Assembly: GCF_027921765.1 (NCBI RefSeq)
Contig: NZ_BSEJ01000013.1
Coordinates: 50,320 to 114,319 of the forward strand
DNA length: 64,000 bases
Direction: 5' to 3'
Source of the DNA: Microbacterium barkeri
Lineage (GTDB): Bacteria > Actinomycetota > Actinomycetes > Actinomycetales > Microbacteriaceae
In this document: positions 1 through 9,040 of the stretch, piece after piece
How positions within the stretch are numbered: position 1 is the stretch's first letter
Layout of the letters: each line of letters starts with the position of its first letter
Made by a program: the position numbers and the translations under genes
Notes under the pieces: generated by a model
What the model saw: the letters and a program-made list of their open reading frames with translations, nothing else
Databases searched by the model: none
What the model was told of the DNA's origin: nothing

Positions 1-325
1 GGATGGCCCCGCGCACGACGCCGACGACGGCGAGCGCGATCGCGAGGACGACCAGGGCCCAGAACGCGTTGAACCCGTCGACGAGGGCCCCAACGCCGAT
101 GAGCACGAAGGTGACGCCGAAGAGCGGCCACGCGAGGCTGGGCCGGCCGAGCGCCGCGGCGCCGAGGTAGACGAACCCGGCCGCCGTGAGCACCTGAGCG
201 ACCTCGGCGGAGTTCGAGAAGCCGCGCGCGAAGGCGAGGGCGAGCGCCCCTCCGAACACGATCCCGGCGAGGGCGGCCCAGCGGCGCAGCAGCCAGGGTG
301 TCCTCCGCCCGGCGACGACGGTCAT
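1..325 (-). CDS. Small multi-helix membrane protein, C-terminus beyond the window edge
   Basis: I translated this frame by hand. It starts at ATG 325-323 and stays open to base 1 (about 108 residues visible). After a basic N-terminus (MTVVAGRR, with more Arg near residues 15-16) come hydrophobic segments at roughly residues 18-33, 44-60, 66-82 and 86-105, so it is an integral membrane protein of at least four helices. I do not recognise the family. Its ATG overlaps the stop codon of the TetR gene (ATGA), so it is probably translationally coupled to that regulator and is the last visible gene of the reductase-TetR-membrane operon. It may be a target of that regulator. The 3' end is cut by the window. 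Confidence 0.7.
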   Translation of the reverse strand, partial: MTVVAGRRTPWLLRRWAALAGIVFGGALALAFARGFSNSAEVAQVLTAAGFVYLGAAALGRPSLAWPLFGVTFVLIGVGALVDGFNAFWALVVLAIALAVVGVVRGAI

Positions 326-930
326 GACCACTCCTCGAGAGAGGGCACCGGATGGCCCGGCGGGGTGAATGCCGCGAGCGCGGTCGCGGCGATGGCGGAA
401 GGCGCCTGCGCGGCCGCGAGACGACCGGCGTCGATGTCCTCGGCTGCGCCGTGCATGATGCGGTGGAGAGTGCTCACGAGCCAGGTGGTCGGGAGATCCG
501 ACCGGAAGGCGCCGGCCTCCTGTCCGCGCCGCACGAGAGCCTCGACGCGCGACACGGGGCGCGAGTGCAGTTCGAGCATCCGCTCCGGCGTCAGGGTGGC
601 CGCCCCCGCGCTCATCAGCGCGCCGATCTGCACGATGGCCGACCAGCTCTGACGGACGAGGCGCACGAGAGCCGTCCGCGGGTCGCCACCGAGGTCGATC
701 GCGGCGAGCGCTGCGTCGCCCTCGTCGATGGCGCGCGCGATGGCCGCGTCGATGAGCTCGGCGCGGTTCGCGAAGTGCCCGTACAGGGTCACGCGCCCCA
801 CCCCTGCCGCCTGGGCGATCTCGGCCACGCTCGCGGCGGCGTCCTTGCTGAGGCAGACGGCGGCCGCGTCGAGGATGGCCTGGATGTTCCGCTGCGCGTC
901 GGCGCGCTTGGCGGTCGGCGCCGCTGTCAC
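322..930 (-). CDS. TetR/AcrR family transcriptional regulator
   Basis: This 202-residue protein has a standard TetR N-terminal helix-turn-helix at about residues 14-60: AEIAQAAGVGRVTLYGHF carries the usual tight turn and recognition helix. The C-terminal two-thirds is the ligand-binding and dimer domain, which does not predict an inducer. The start is GTG 930-928, which overlaps the stop codon of the upstream reductase (GTGA); its own stop overlaps the start of the downstream membrane protein. The three genes therefore form one tightly coupled unit, and the regulator probably controls that unit. Family assignment is firm; ligand and operator are unknown. Confidence 0.9.
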   Translation of the reverse strand: MTAAPTAKRADAQRNIQAILDAAAVCLSKDAAASVAEIAQAAGVGRVTLYGHFANRAELIDAAIARAIDEGDAALAAIDLGGDPRTALVRLVRQSWSAIVQIGALMSAGAATLTPERMLELHSRPVSRVEALVRRGQEAGAFRSDLPTTWLVSTLHRIMHGAAEDIDAGRLAAAQAPSAIAATALAAFTPPGHPVPSLEEWS

Positions 931-1508
931 CGGATGACCCGGTAGTGCAGGTGCGTCGCAGTCGACGAGGGGATGACGTCCACTCGCTCGAGCTCATGCT
1001 GCCCACCCACGTGCTCGAAGAGCCGCACCCCTTCTCCGAGCAGGAGCGGTGCGAGATGGATCCAGATCTCGTCGAGGATGCCCGCGGCGAGGCACTGCTG
1101 CGTCGCGCTCGCCCCGTGCACGGCGACAGCCCGCTCCCCCGCGACCTCGCGAGCCTGCGCGACGGCGCTCCCGAGGCCATCCGTCACGAAAGTGAATACG
1201 TCACGTGCGCGCACGGTCTCCAGATCCGGGGCCTCGTGGGTCAGCACGAAGCAGGGCACCGCCCCGACCGGCCCGCCGTCACCCCACCCGCCGTCGCCCT
1301 CGGCGAGGTCGTACGACGTGCGGCCCATGAGAACCGCGCCCGCGGCGCCGGCCATCCGGTCGAGCAGCTCCACGTCGTGCTCGTCGGGCGCGTGCACCCA
1401 TCGGTGCAGCGCCATCCCGCCTGTGCCGAGCTGCTGCTCGCGCGAGACGTCGGGACCGGTCACGAATCCGTCGAGCGACATCGAGATCGCCGCGATCACC
1501 TTCGACAT
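927..1508 (-). CDS. Dihydrofolate reductase-fold protein (RibD C-terminal domain family)
   Basis: The 193-residue product begins MSKVIAAISMSLDGF, the typical first strand of the RibD_C/DHFR-like family, followed by GAVLMGRTSYDLAEG and VHGASATQQCLAAG, which match the NADPH-binding part of the fold. Family members are NAD(P)H-dependent reductases, few of them with a known substrate, and most are not the folate enzyme itself. A longer reading frame continues 14 codons upstream, but ATG 1508 has a clear GAGAGGAG ribosome site in the right place, so I use that start. It is first of three overlapping genes with a TetR regulator and a membrane protein. Confidence 0.85.
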   Translation of the reverse strand: MSKVIAAISMSLDGFVTGPDVSREQQLGTGGMALHRWVHAPDEHDVELLDRMAGAAGAVLMGRTSYDLAEGDGGWGDGGPVGAVPCFVLTHEAPDLETVRARDVFTFVTDGLGSAVAQAREVAGERAVAVHGASATQQCLAAGILDEIWIHLAPLLLGEGVRLFEHVGGQHELERVDVIPSSTATHLHYRVIR

Positions 1509-1624
1509 GATGACTCCTCTCGAGAGCCCTCCCCGCTTCTCGAACAGCACTGTACGACTTAGCCGAACGGCTCACAAGGGCCCTGGCCCAACGTTGGGCC
1601 GCGGCCTGTCCGTACGATCGACCC

Positions 1625-3001
1625 ATGGAACCGGACGAGCGCCTCTACCTCCGCGTCACCCTGCGCGACGTCGAGCCGGAGATCTGGCGCGAGTTCGAGA
1701 TCGACGGCCAGATGACCATCCGCCAGCTGCATATGGCGATCCAGGTGATGCTGGGCTGGCGCGAGACCCACCGACACGAGACCTTCGAGGGCCTGCCCCT
1801 CACCGAGGACCTCACCCCGCGCCCGCCCCTGCGGTGGGGGCAGCCGTCGTCCGACGATCCGGAGATCCTCGATGAGGACGAGTGGACCATCCTCGGCGCC
1901 CTCGAGGAGTCACCGCTCGCCTACATCTACGACTTCGGCGACACGTGGCACCACCTCGTGGAGATCAACCACGAGATGACGCCCATCGCCGAGGCCCCGC
2001 CCGTGCTTCTGCGCGCGGGGCGCAACCGCGGGCCGTGGGAGGACTCGGGCGGCGCGGAGGGGTACCAGGAGAAGTGCGCGATCTGGGCCGACCCCGACCA
2101 TCCCGAGCACGACGAGATCCGGCAGTGGGTCGCCGACACCGTCGGTCCCTGGGCGCCCGCGGACCCCACGTTCTTCGACCCGCCGTCGATCCAGGCCGAG
2201 CTCAACCTGCTGTTCAACCCCAGCGGCTCGGGCGTCCACCCGTACGACATGTCGGGCCTCGTCAAGGCGGACGAGCTGCGCCCGCCGGGCGATGTCGACC
2301 TCGAGTCGCCCATCGTCGCGTTCGCGGGGACGCTGCCTCCGGCCATCCGCTCTGAGCTCCGCCAGCATCTCTATCGCACCGGCGTGCTCGCGCCCACCGA
2401 CCTCGACGATGCGACGGCCGAGCGGCTGATCCGCCCCTTCGCATGGCTCGTGGATGCCGTCGGCGCGGGCGGCATCGACCTCACCTCGGCGGGCTGGCTG
2501 CCGCCCGACGTCGTGCTCGACGGCATGACCGCGCTCGGCTGGATCGAGGACTGGATCGGCAAGGGCAACCGCGAGGACCTCACGCCGCCGATCGCGAACC
2601 TGCGCGAGACGGCGCAGCGCCTCGGGCTCGTGCGGGTGCAGAAGGGGCGCCTGCTGCTGGGCGCAGAGGCGAGGAAGGCGCTCGGCCACCCGCGGCGGCT
2701 GCTGCGACTCGTCGCGCGCGGGCTCTACCGCAAACTGCAGGACGCCGAGGTCGACGCGGCCGTGCTCCTGTTCCTCTCGCTCGCCGACGGCACCCCGGCG
2801 GATGAGCGGTGGCGCGCGATCGCCTTCGGGCTCACGATGGCGGGGTGGCAGCACCCGAGCGGCGAGTTCGACCGCGACGACATCGCGAGCGTCGCCGGGC
2901 GGACGGAGGACCTGCTCAGGGTGCTCTTCGGATGGCGCGAGCGGCTCACGCGCGAGGGAAGCGCCGACATCGCCCTCTTCGCGCGCGAGGCGCTGCGGTA
3001 G
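1625..3001 (+). CDS. PRiA4_ORF3-like domain protein (IS1096 TnpR-passenger family)
   Basis: The 458-residue protein starts with the PRiA4_ORF3 fold (about residues 1-190): YLRVTLRDVEPEIWREF, QMTIRQLHMAIQVMLGW and the YIYDFGDTWHHLVEI signature are all present. The remaining 270 residues are an alpha-helical extension found in the longer members of this family. Function is unknown; the name comes from a passenger gene on plasmid pRiA4b and IS1096, but no transposase or inverted repeat is nearby, so this copy looks resident. A TACGAT hexamer at 1613-1618 lies seven bases before the ATG and no ribosome site is visible, suggesting a leaderless transcript. It is divergent from the reductase-TetR operon. 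Confidence 0.85.
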   Translation: MEPDERLYLRVTLRDVEPEIWREFEIDGQMTIRQLHMAIQVMLGWRETHRHETFEGLPLTEDLTPRPPLRWGQPSSDDPEILDEDEWTILGALEESPLAYIYDFGDTWHHLVEINHEMTPIAEAPPVLLRAGRNRGPWEDSGGAEGYQEKCAIWADPDHPEHDEIRQWVADTVGPWAPADPTFFDPPSIQAELNLLFNPSGSGVHPYDMSGLVKADELRPPGDVDLESPIVAFAGTLPPAIRSELRQHLYRTGVLAPTDLDDATAERLIRPFAWLVDAVGAGGIDLTSAGWLPPDVVLDGMTALGWIEDWIGKGNREDLTPPIANLRETAQRLGLVRVQKGRLLLGAEARKALGHPRRLLRLVARGLYRKLQDAEVDAAVLLFLSLADGTPADERWRAIAFGLTMAGWQHPSGEFDRDDIASVAGRTEDLLRVLFGWRERLTREGSADIALFAREALR

Positions 3002-3078
3002 CACCCGACCGGATCGGTCCGGAACGGTCGGGCGCAGCAGCGGTCGTGCGAACGAGACTCGATGCGGAAGGAGGGGCC

Positions 3079-3948
3079 ATGATCGCCGCACTCAACGACC
3101 TGATCGACGCCGTCGAGCGCACGCCCGACGACGAGATCGACGTGGCCGCCGTCGCGCACGCCCACGGCACGACGGAGCACCACCTGCGGCGGATGTTCTC
3201 GTCGCTCGCGGGCATGCCGGTCTCGGAATACGTCCGGAGGCGGCGCATGACCCTGGCCGCGGCGGATGTCGCGGAGTCGTCGGGCGACCTGCTCGCGATC
3301 GCGGTCCGGTACGGCTACGGATCGACCGAGGCGTTCGCGCGGGCGTTCCGCAGCGTGCACGGCGTCGGCCCGAGCGAGGCCCGTCGCGACGGCGGCCCCT
3401 TCCGCAGTCAACAGCAGCTCAGGTTCCGCCTGACCGTCGAAGGGAGCACCCCCATGCACGTCCGCCTCATCGAACACCCCGCACTCCGGCTGGTCGGCCA
3501 CGCCACGCGCGTGCCGCTCATCCACGAGGGGGTCAACCCGCACATCCAGGAGCACATCGCCCGCATCCCGATGGAAGAGCACGTGCGTCTCAAGGCGCTC
3601 GGCGACACGGAGCCGGCGGGCATCCTCCAGGTGACCGACGACATCGAGCAGGACAGTGCCGAGGGCAGCGACCTGACCTACCTGCACGGTGTCGCGATCT
3701 CGGATGACGTCGACGCTCCCGACGACCTCGATGCGATCGCGGTGCCCGCCGGCAGCTGGGCCGTCTTCACGAGCGACGGCCCGCATCCGAAGGCCCTGCA
3801 GGACATGTGGGCCGCGACCGCCGCCGAGTGGTTCCCGTCGAACCCCTGGCGCCTGCGCCCGGGGCCCTCCATCGTGGCCGTTCTCGAGCACGACGCCGCG
3901 TTCACGCACGCCCGGTGCGAGCTCTGGCTCCCGGTCGAGCGCGCCTGA
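3079..3948 (+). CDS. AraC-type regulator with GyrI-like effector domain
   Basis: This 289-residue protein combines an N-terminal AraC DNA-binding domain (about residues 1-103, two helix-turn-helices; the second carries the signature IAVRYGYGSTEAFARAFRS) with a C-terminal GyrI-like small-molecule-binding domain (about residues 126-289, ending CELWLPV). Such proteins (Rob/BmrR-like) bind amphipathic or cationic drugs. The start ATG 3079 follows a strong GGAAGGAGG site; the frame is open further upstream but overlaps the end of the preceding gene, so that extension is rejected. It stands alone and ends at a hairpin shared with ilvE. Target genes cannot be deduced. Confidence 0.9.
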   Translation: MIAALNDLIDAVERTPDDEIDVAAVAHAHGTTEHHLRRMFSSLAGMPVSEYVRRRRMTLAAADVAESSGDLLAIAVRYGYGSTEAFARAFRSVHGVGPSEARRDGGPFRSQQQLRFRLTVEGSTPMHVRLIEHPALRLVGHATRVPLIHEGVNPHIQEHIARIPMEEHVRLKALGDTEPAGILQVTDDIEQDSAEGSDLTYLHGVAISDDVDAPDDLDAIAVPAGSWAVFTSDGPHPKALQDMWAATAAEWFPSNPWRLRPGPSIVAVLEHDAAFTHARCELWLPVERA

Positions 3949-3957
3949 CGGGCATCG

Positions 3958-3994
3958 GGCCATCCGCCGCTCGCGAGACGCGCGGCGGATGGCC
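3958..3994. terminator. Bidirectional terminator hairpin between AraC-type gene and ilvE
   Basis: Perfect 12-bp arms GGCCATCCGCCG (3958-3969) and CGGCGGATGGCC (3983-3994) with a 13-base loop sit between two convergent genes. There is no T-run, as is usual in high-GC actinobacteria. Confidence 0.8.
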
Positions 3995-3999
3995 GGCCG

Positions 4000-5124
4000 T
4001 CAGGCGGCCGGCGCGCGACCGACTTCCCGCAGCCATCCGAATCGATCCGGGACGGTGCCGAACTGCATGCCGGTCAGCTCGTCGCGCAGCCGGGCGGCGA
4101 CCGGGCCGAAGCCCGCGGTCGGCGTCTCGATGACGCGCTCGGGCGAGACGAGGCGGGCGATCGGCGTCACGACGGCGGCGGTTCCCGTCGCGAACACCTC
4201 GGCGAGGGTTCCGTCCGCGGCCGCCCTGGCCCACTCGTCGACGCTCACGGGGCGCTCCTCGACCCGGTGGCCGAGGTCGGCCGCGAGCGCGAGCGCACTG
4301 TCGCGCGTGACGCCCTCGAGGATGGTCCCCTCGGCAGGGGGCGTGACGATCGACCCGTCGGCGAAGGCGAAGAAGATGTTCATGCTGCCGGCTTCCTCGA
4401 CCCAGGTGTGCGTCTCGGCGTCGGTGAAGAGAACCTGCGCGCAGCCGTGCGCCTCGGCCTCGCGCTGGGCGGCGAGCGACGCCGCGTAGTTTCCTCCGCA
4501 CTTCGCGGCTCCCGTGCCGCCGCGCCCCGCGCGCGAGAAGTCCGTCGAGAGCCAGAGCGAGACGCCCTCGCTCGCGCCCGAGAAATAGGCGCCCGCGGGC
4601 GAGGCGATCACTCCGAAGAGCGCCTGCTTCGCCGGCCGCACACCGAGGAACGCCTCCGACGCGATGACGAACGGACGCAGGTAGAGGCTCGCGCCGGGGC
4701 GCGCGGGAACCCATTCCGCGTCCTGCGCGAGGAGCGCGTCGACGGCCGAGAGGAACAGCGATTCCGGCGGGACCGGCAGGGCGAGCCGCTCCGCAGAGCG
4801 CGCCATCCGCCGCGCGTTCATCTCCGGACGGAACGTGACGAGCCGGCCATCCGGATGGCGGTAGACCTTGAGGCCTTCGAAGATCTCCTGCCCGTAGTGC
4901 AGGACGGCGCTTGCCGGATGGAGCGGAAGCGGCCCCATGGGCTCCACGCGCAGGTCGTGCCAGCCGCTGTCTGCGCTCCATTCCGCGATCGCCATATGGT
5001 CGGTGAAGCGCTGGCCGAACACCGGGTCCTCGAGGATGCGCTCGCGCTCGCCGACCGAGGTCGGGGCGGCATTCCGCCGCACCGCGAAGTCGCCTGCCGT
5101 GTATCCGGTCGCCGTCGTCGTCAT
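4000..5124 (-). CDS. ilvE: Branched-chain amino acid aminotransferase
   Basis: A PLP-dependent class IV aminotransferase that interconverts Val, Leu and Ile with their 2-oxo acids and glutamate. The 374-residue length matches actinobacterial IlvE (about 368). Visible signatures are LHYGQEIFEGLKVYR (residues 75-89), SLYLRPFVIASE, and the PLP lysine K208 in GGTGAAKCGGNYAASL; the conserved EEAGSMNIFF stretch follows. I place the start at ATG 5124 (MTTTATG...), preceded by GGGAAAGAG; an upstream-open frame adds 47 arginine-rich residues that do not look like IlvE. It is monocistronic, ends at a bidirectional hairpin, and is divergent from the GH30 gene. Confidence 0.95.
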   Translation of the reverse strand: MTTTATGYTAGDFAVRRNAAPTSVGERERILEDPVFGQRFTDHMAIAEWSADSGWHDLRVEPMGPLPLHPASAVLHYGQEIFEGLKVYRHPDGRLVTFRPEMNARRMARSAERLALPVPPESLFLSAVDALLAQDAEWVPARPGASLYLRPFVIASEAFLGVRPAKQALFGVIASPAGAYFSGASEGVSLWLSTDFSRAGRGGTGAAKCGGNYAASLAAQREAEAHGCAQVLFTDAETHTWVEEAGSMNIFFAFADGSIVTPPAEGTILEGVTRDSALALAADLGHRVEERPVSVDEWARAAADGTLAEVFATGTAAVVTPIARLVSPERVIETPTAGFGPVAARLRDELTGMQFGTVPDRFGWLREVGRAPAA

Positions 5125-5257
5125 CTCTTTCCCTTCCCGCGTGTGCATGGCACGCCCATCCGAGCAGGCTCGCAGAGGAGCGGGCCCTCCGTCTCGGGCC
5201 AATCGCGAGGTCGTGGCGTGCGCGCGGCCTGCCGCGATCGGGCCGCATCCGCTATGG

Positions 5258-5265
5258 TTGCGCAA
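5258..5265. promoter_or_regulatory. Possible LacI-type operator upstream of the GH30 gene
   Basis: TTGCGCAA is an 8-bp perfect palindrome with the central CG typical of LacI-family operators, lying about 75 bp before the secreted glycosidase. One short site is weak evidence. The rest of the 213-bp gap between ilvE and the GH30 gene shows nothing else I can name. Confidence 0.3.
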
Positions 5266-5337
5266 ACATGGTCTGTCGCAGCGGACGGCTCAGCCGGGTG
5301 CCGCGCGACGCTTTCGACGACGAAAGGGGCAGTGTCG

Positions 5338-8300
5338 ATGCCGACATCGCACACGCTGCGGCGCGCCGCGGCGCTCACGACGGGCGCCGCGCTCGTGGGA
5401 GGGGCGCTGATCGCCTCACCCGCCGCGAGCGCGGCCGAGGCGGCGGAGCGATCCGTCACGATCACGCCGAACCCCGCCTCCGCGGGCGAGGCGTTCCAGG
5501 GGTGGGGCACAAGCCTCGCCTGGTTCGCGAATGCGACCGGCGACTACCCCGAGGAACTCCGCGAGGAGCTCTACCAGGCCGTCTTCGGCGAGGACGGGCT
5601 CGACCTCAACATCGCCCGCTACAACATCGGCGGCGGCAACGCCTCGGACGTGGCCGACTACCTGCGCGCAGGCGGCGCCGTCGAGGGCTGGTGGGCGCCG
5701 GATCCCGACGGCTCCGAGGGGCTCTACGGCGGAGCGGCGACGACCTACGCCGATCGCGACGCGGTTCTCGCGGCGTTCGACGCGGATGACCCCGCGCACT
5801 ATGACTGGGACGCGGACGAGACGCAGCGCTGGTGGGTCGACCGGCTGGTCGCCGACGGGCAGATCACGCACTGGGAGACCTTCGCGAACTCGGCGCCCTA
5901 CTTCATGACCGAGAGCGGCTACGTCTCGGGCGGGTTCGACGCGGCTGCCGAGCAGCTCAAGCCCGAGGCGGACGAGGCGTTCGCCCAGTACCTCGTCAAC
6001 GTCACGGAGCACCTCGAGGCCGAGCACGGGATCGAGGTCGACACGATCGACCCGTTCAACGAGCCGAACACGAACTACTGGGGGACGCGGCTCGAGAACG
6101 GCGTTCCGGTCGGCGGCCGCCAGGAGGGCATGCACGTCGGGCCGCAGCGCCAGGTCGAGGTCGTCGAGGCGCTCGCCGCCGTGCTCGACGGGGCCGAGAC
6201 CGGTGCGCGCATCTCGGCCATGGACGAGACGAACCCCGGGATCTTCGCGCGGAACTGGGCGGCATACCCGGCGGAGACGCGCGAGGACGTCAGCCGCATG
6301 AACGTGCACACGTATGGCACGAGCGGACGCCTCGTCGTGCGCGACCTCGCGAAGCAGGCCGATACCCCGCTCTGGATGAGCGAGATCGAGGGCAGCTGGG
6401 TCGACGGGTACGACCCTGTCGACATCGAGAACGGCCTCGGCATCGCGGGTCGCATCATGGACGACCTGCGCGAGCTCGAGCCGAGCGCGTGGGTGCTCTG
6501 GCAGCCCGTCGAAGACCTCTACAACATGCAGCCGCAGGGCGAGGACCTCAACTGGGGCTCGGTCTTCATCGACCTCGACTGCGAGCCCTACGAGGAGGAT
6601 GGCCGCACCGTGTGGAAGTCGGCGCGACGCGTCGCGGACGCGGGCGGCGACTCGACCGCCGTCGAGCCGTGCGGCGTCGAGGTCAACTCGAAGTTCAACA
6701 CCATCCGCAACTTCACGAAGTTCATCCACGAGGGCGATCGCCTCGTGCCCGTCGACGACACCTCGAGCACCGCGGCCATCCGCGGTGACGGGACGGGCGC
6801 GACCATCGTCCACCGCAACACGAGCGCGGATGCGGCTTCGGTCACGCTCGATCTCTCCGCCTTCGGCGAAATCGCGGACGGCGCGACCGTGACGCCGTAC
6901 GTCACGACGGAGGCCCCATCGCCCGATGAGCCGACCGCGAACGCGCTCGTCGAGGGACCCCCCGTCGCCGTCGATGACGCGTCGGCCACCCTCACCGTGC
7001 CCGCGAAGTCGGTCACGACCTTCGTGATCGACGGCGTCTCCGGCGTCTCGGCCGATGCGCCCGCCATCGAGGATGGGCACAGCTACCAGCTCGTCGGCGC
7101 GCAGAGCGGAAAGGCACTCACCGCCGGCGGCTCCGGTGCGGCGACGAGCATCACGACGCTCGCCGACGACACGGCGACCGCAGCGGCGCAGAAGTGGACG
7201 GCCCACACGGTCGCCGTCGGCGAGAGGACCGCGACCCAGCGCGTCGTGCTCGAGAACGGCGACGGCCGTGTCCTCGGCGCGACGAGCGCGGGCACCGACC
7301 TGCGCGACATCGACCCGTCGGCCGCGGCCGAGAGCCCCGAGACACGGTGGATCGTCAACACCACCGACGGGAAGAGCTTCTCGTTCGTGAACGAGGCGCT
7401 TGCGCTCGCCCTCGAGGTGGGCGGGCAGTCCTCGGCCGAGGGCGCCTCGGTCGGCGTGTACGGCTCCAACGGAGGAGCGAACCAGGCCTGGGAGGCGCGC
7501 GACCTGACCCCCGTCAATGGGACGGCGATCCCGGCACGCACAACGGCCGGCGTCGCTCCTCTGCTGCCCGAGACCGTCCTCTCGGCGTACGCGTGGGGCA
7601 CGGGCGCGGCGGTTCCGGTCGAGTGGGACCTTCCCGATGACGCGGCCTGGGAGAACGAGGGCCGCGTGGAGGTGCCGGGCACGGCCGTCGACCTGTTCGG
7701 GCAGACGTTCACCGTCGTCGCGCACGTCGATGTCGGCGGCCTCACCGCGACGGATCCGGTATCAGTCACGGTCGCGGCGGGCACCACCCCGGACGCCGTG
7801 CGTGCGGCAGCGCCGGATACCGTGCCGGCCCGCGTGGGGGCGTCGGAGCACGCCTTCGAGGTGCCGGTCGAGTGGGACTGGACGACGCTCGATGAGAGCG
7901 CGCTGGCCGAGCCCGGTGCGATCTCGATCACCGGCACGGCGCAGGCCGACGGCGCAGAGCTCGCGGCGCGGCTCGCCGTGCTCGTCACGGAGGGCACGCA
8001 GCGCAGCTTCGCGGCAGACGGCGGCGTCGCGGTCGAGGCCAGTTACACGGAGCCCGGCTACCCGGCGGAGCGCACGCTGAACGGCGTCCTCGACGACAAG
8101 GGATGGTCGAACTGGTCCGGCAGCGCTCAGGAGCAGACGAGCACCCTCACGTACACGTTCGAGGCGCGCGACCTCGACGGAGCCGCGATCCGCTTCTGGC
8201 GCGACGGCCGCGCGAGCTGGGCCGAGACGATGACGATCGAGGTGCGCGACGCCGACGGCGCCTGGGCGCCCGCGCCCGGCTGGGAGTCTCCGCAGGCCGT

Positions 8301-8973
8301 GGAGTCTCCGTCCACCGGCGCTCCGATCGTGACGGCCGAGTTCGCCACCCGGACGGCGACCGGGGTGCGCTTCACCCTGCACGCCGCCGAGGGGATGCAC
8401 ATGATCGTCTCGGAGGTCGAGCTGTTCGAGAGCGTGGCCTCGCCGGCCGCAGTCGCGACCCTCGCGGACCTCCGCGTGGCCGGCGAGACGGTGGAGGGCT
8501 TCTCGCCCGACGCCAGCGCCTACGCGGTGACCGCCGATCCGTCCGTTCCGCCCGTCGTGCAGGCCTTCGCGCTCGACGATGAGGCATCGGTCGAGGTCGA
8601 GCAGGCCGACGCCTCGAACGGATGGACCGCGCGCATCGTCGTGACATCGACCGACGGATCCGTCTCGAGCGAGACGACCGTCGCGATCTCGAGGACGGCC
8701 GTGATCACGCGGCTCGAGCTCAGCGAGGCACCCGCGATCGGCGAGCCCGTCGAGGCGATCGCGGAGTTCGCCCCCGCCGACGGCGACGTCTCGTGGCAGT
8801 GGCTGCGCAACGGGCGGCCGATCGCGGGTGCGACGGATTCGAGCTACACGCCGGTCCGCGGCGACGCCGGCAAGCACCTGAGCGTCGAGCTCACCGTGTC
8901 GGCTCCCGGCGTCGAGAGCGCGACCCTCGTCAGCGAGGAGCAGCGGATGCTGCCGGCGCCGGCACGCCGCTGA
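5338..8973 (+). CDS. Secreted multidomain glycoside hydrolase, GH30-like
   Basis: A 1211-residue exported enzyme. A signal peptide (residues 1-33, cut near ASAAEA) precedes a GH30-type catalytic barrel (about 38-560) beginning with the family hallmark FQGWGTSLAWFA; the acid/base is probably E242 in DPFNEPNTNYW and the nucleophile E349 in WMSEIEGSW, which resembles endo-beta-1,6-galactanases. Then follow a ricin-type lectin domain (about 580-705), two Ig-like group-4 units (about 734-800 and 824-885, each with the V.VEWD pattern), a discoidin-like F5/8-C domain (about 899-1035), a cadherin-like beta sandwich and a C-terminal Ig-like unit with WQWLRNGRPIAGATDSSY. No sortase or anchor motif is seen. 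Start ATG 5338 follows GAAAGGGG. Exact glycan target is inferred only. Confidence 0.88.
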   Translation: MPTSHTLRRAAALTTGAALVGGALIASPAASAAEAAERSVTITPNPASAGEAFQGWGTSLAWFANATGDYPEELREELYQAVFGEDGLDLNIARYNIGGGNASDVADYLRAGGAVEGWWAPDPDGSEGLYGGAATTYADRDAVLAAFDADDPAHYDWDADETQRWWVDRLVADGQITHWETFANSAPYFMTESGYVSGGFDAAAEQLKPEADEAFAQYLVNVTEHLEAEHGIEVDTIDPFNEPNTNYWGTRLENGVPVGGRQEGMHVGPQRQVEVVEALAAVLDGAETGARISAMDETNPGIFARNWAAYPAETREDVSRMNVHTYGTSGRLVVRDLAKQADTPLWMSEIEGSWVDGYDPVDIENGLGIAGRIMDDLRELEPSAWVLWQPVEDLYNMQPQGEDLNWGSVFIDLDCEPYEEDGRTVWKSARRVADAGGDSTAVEPCGVEVNSKFNTIRNFTKFIHEGDRLVPVDDTSSTAAIRGDGTGATIVHRNTSADAASVTLDLSAFGEIADGATVTPYVTTEAPSPDEPTANALVEGPPVAVDDASATLTVPAKSVTTFVIDGVSGVSADAPAIEDGHSYQLVGAQSGKALTAGGSGAATSITTLADDTATAAAQKWTAHTVAVGERTATQRVVLENGDGRVLGATSAGTDLRDIDPSAAAESPETRWIVNTTDGKSFSFVNEALALALEVGGQSSAEGASVGVYGSNGGANQAWEARDLTPVNGTAIPARTTAGVAPLLPETVLSAYAWGTGAAVPVEWDLPDDAAWENEGRVEVPGTAVDLFGQTFTVVAHVDVGGLTATDPVSVTVAAGTTPDAVRAAAPDTVPARVGASEHAFEVPVEWDWTTLDESALAEPGAISITGTAQADGAELAARLAVLVTEGTQRSFAADGGVAVEASYTEPGYPAERTLNGVLDDKGWSNWSGSAQEQTSTLTYTFEARDLDGAAIRFWRDGRASWAETMTIEVRDADGAWAPAPGWESPQAVESPSTGAPIVTAEFATRTATGVRFTLHAAEGMHMIVSEVELFESVASPAAVATLADLRVAGETVEGFSPDASAYAVTADPSVPPVVQAFALDDEASVEVEQADASNGWTARIVVTSTDGSVSSETTVAISRTAVITRLELSEAPAIGEPVEAIAEFAPADGDVSWQWLRNGRPIAGATDSSYTPVRGDAGKHLSVELTVSAPGVESATLVSEEQRMLPAPARR

Positions 8974-8992
8974 GAAGCGGATACCGCACACG

Positions 8993-9028
8993 CTGCGGCG
9001 GACGGGGATGCACCCCTGTCCGCCGCAG
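8993..9028. terminator. Bidirectional terminator hairpin
   Basis: Arms CTGCGGCGGAC (8993-9003) and GTCCGCCGCAG (9018-9028) are extended inward by GGGG/CCCC with one bulged T and a 5-base loop. It separates the convergent GH30 and HxlR genes. Confidence 0.85.
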
Positions 9029-9040
9029 CTCTGTCTCCGC

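Noticed and set aside
1625..3001. Transposon gene, from the IS1096 TnpR-passenger name
   Set aside because: The domain is widespread in non-mobile settings and no transposase, inverted repeat or target duplication is visible.
4267..5337. 357-codon upstream extension of the GH30 frame
   Set aside because: It lies over ilvE and its translation is Arg/Glu-rich; a signal peptide begins at ATG 5338 with a ribosome site.
5416..7725. 769-residue open frame on the minus strand inside the GH30 gene
   Set aside because: Shadow frame with no recognisable domain; the opposite frame contains the complete hydrolase.
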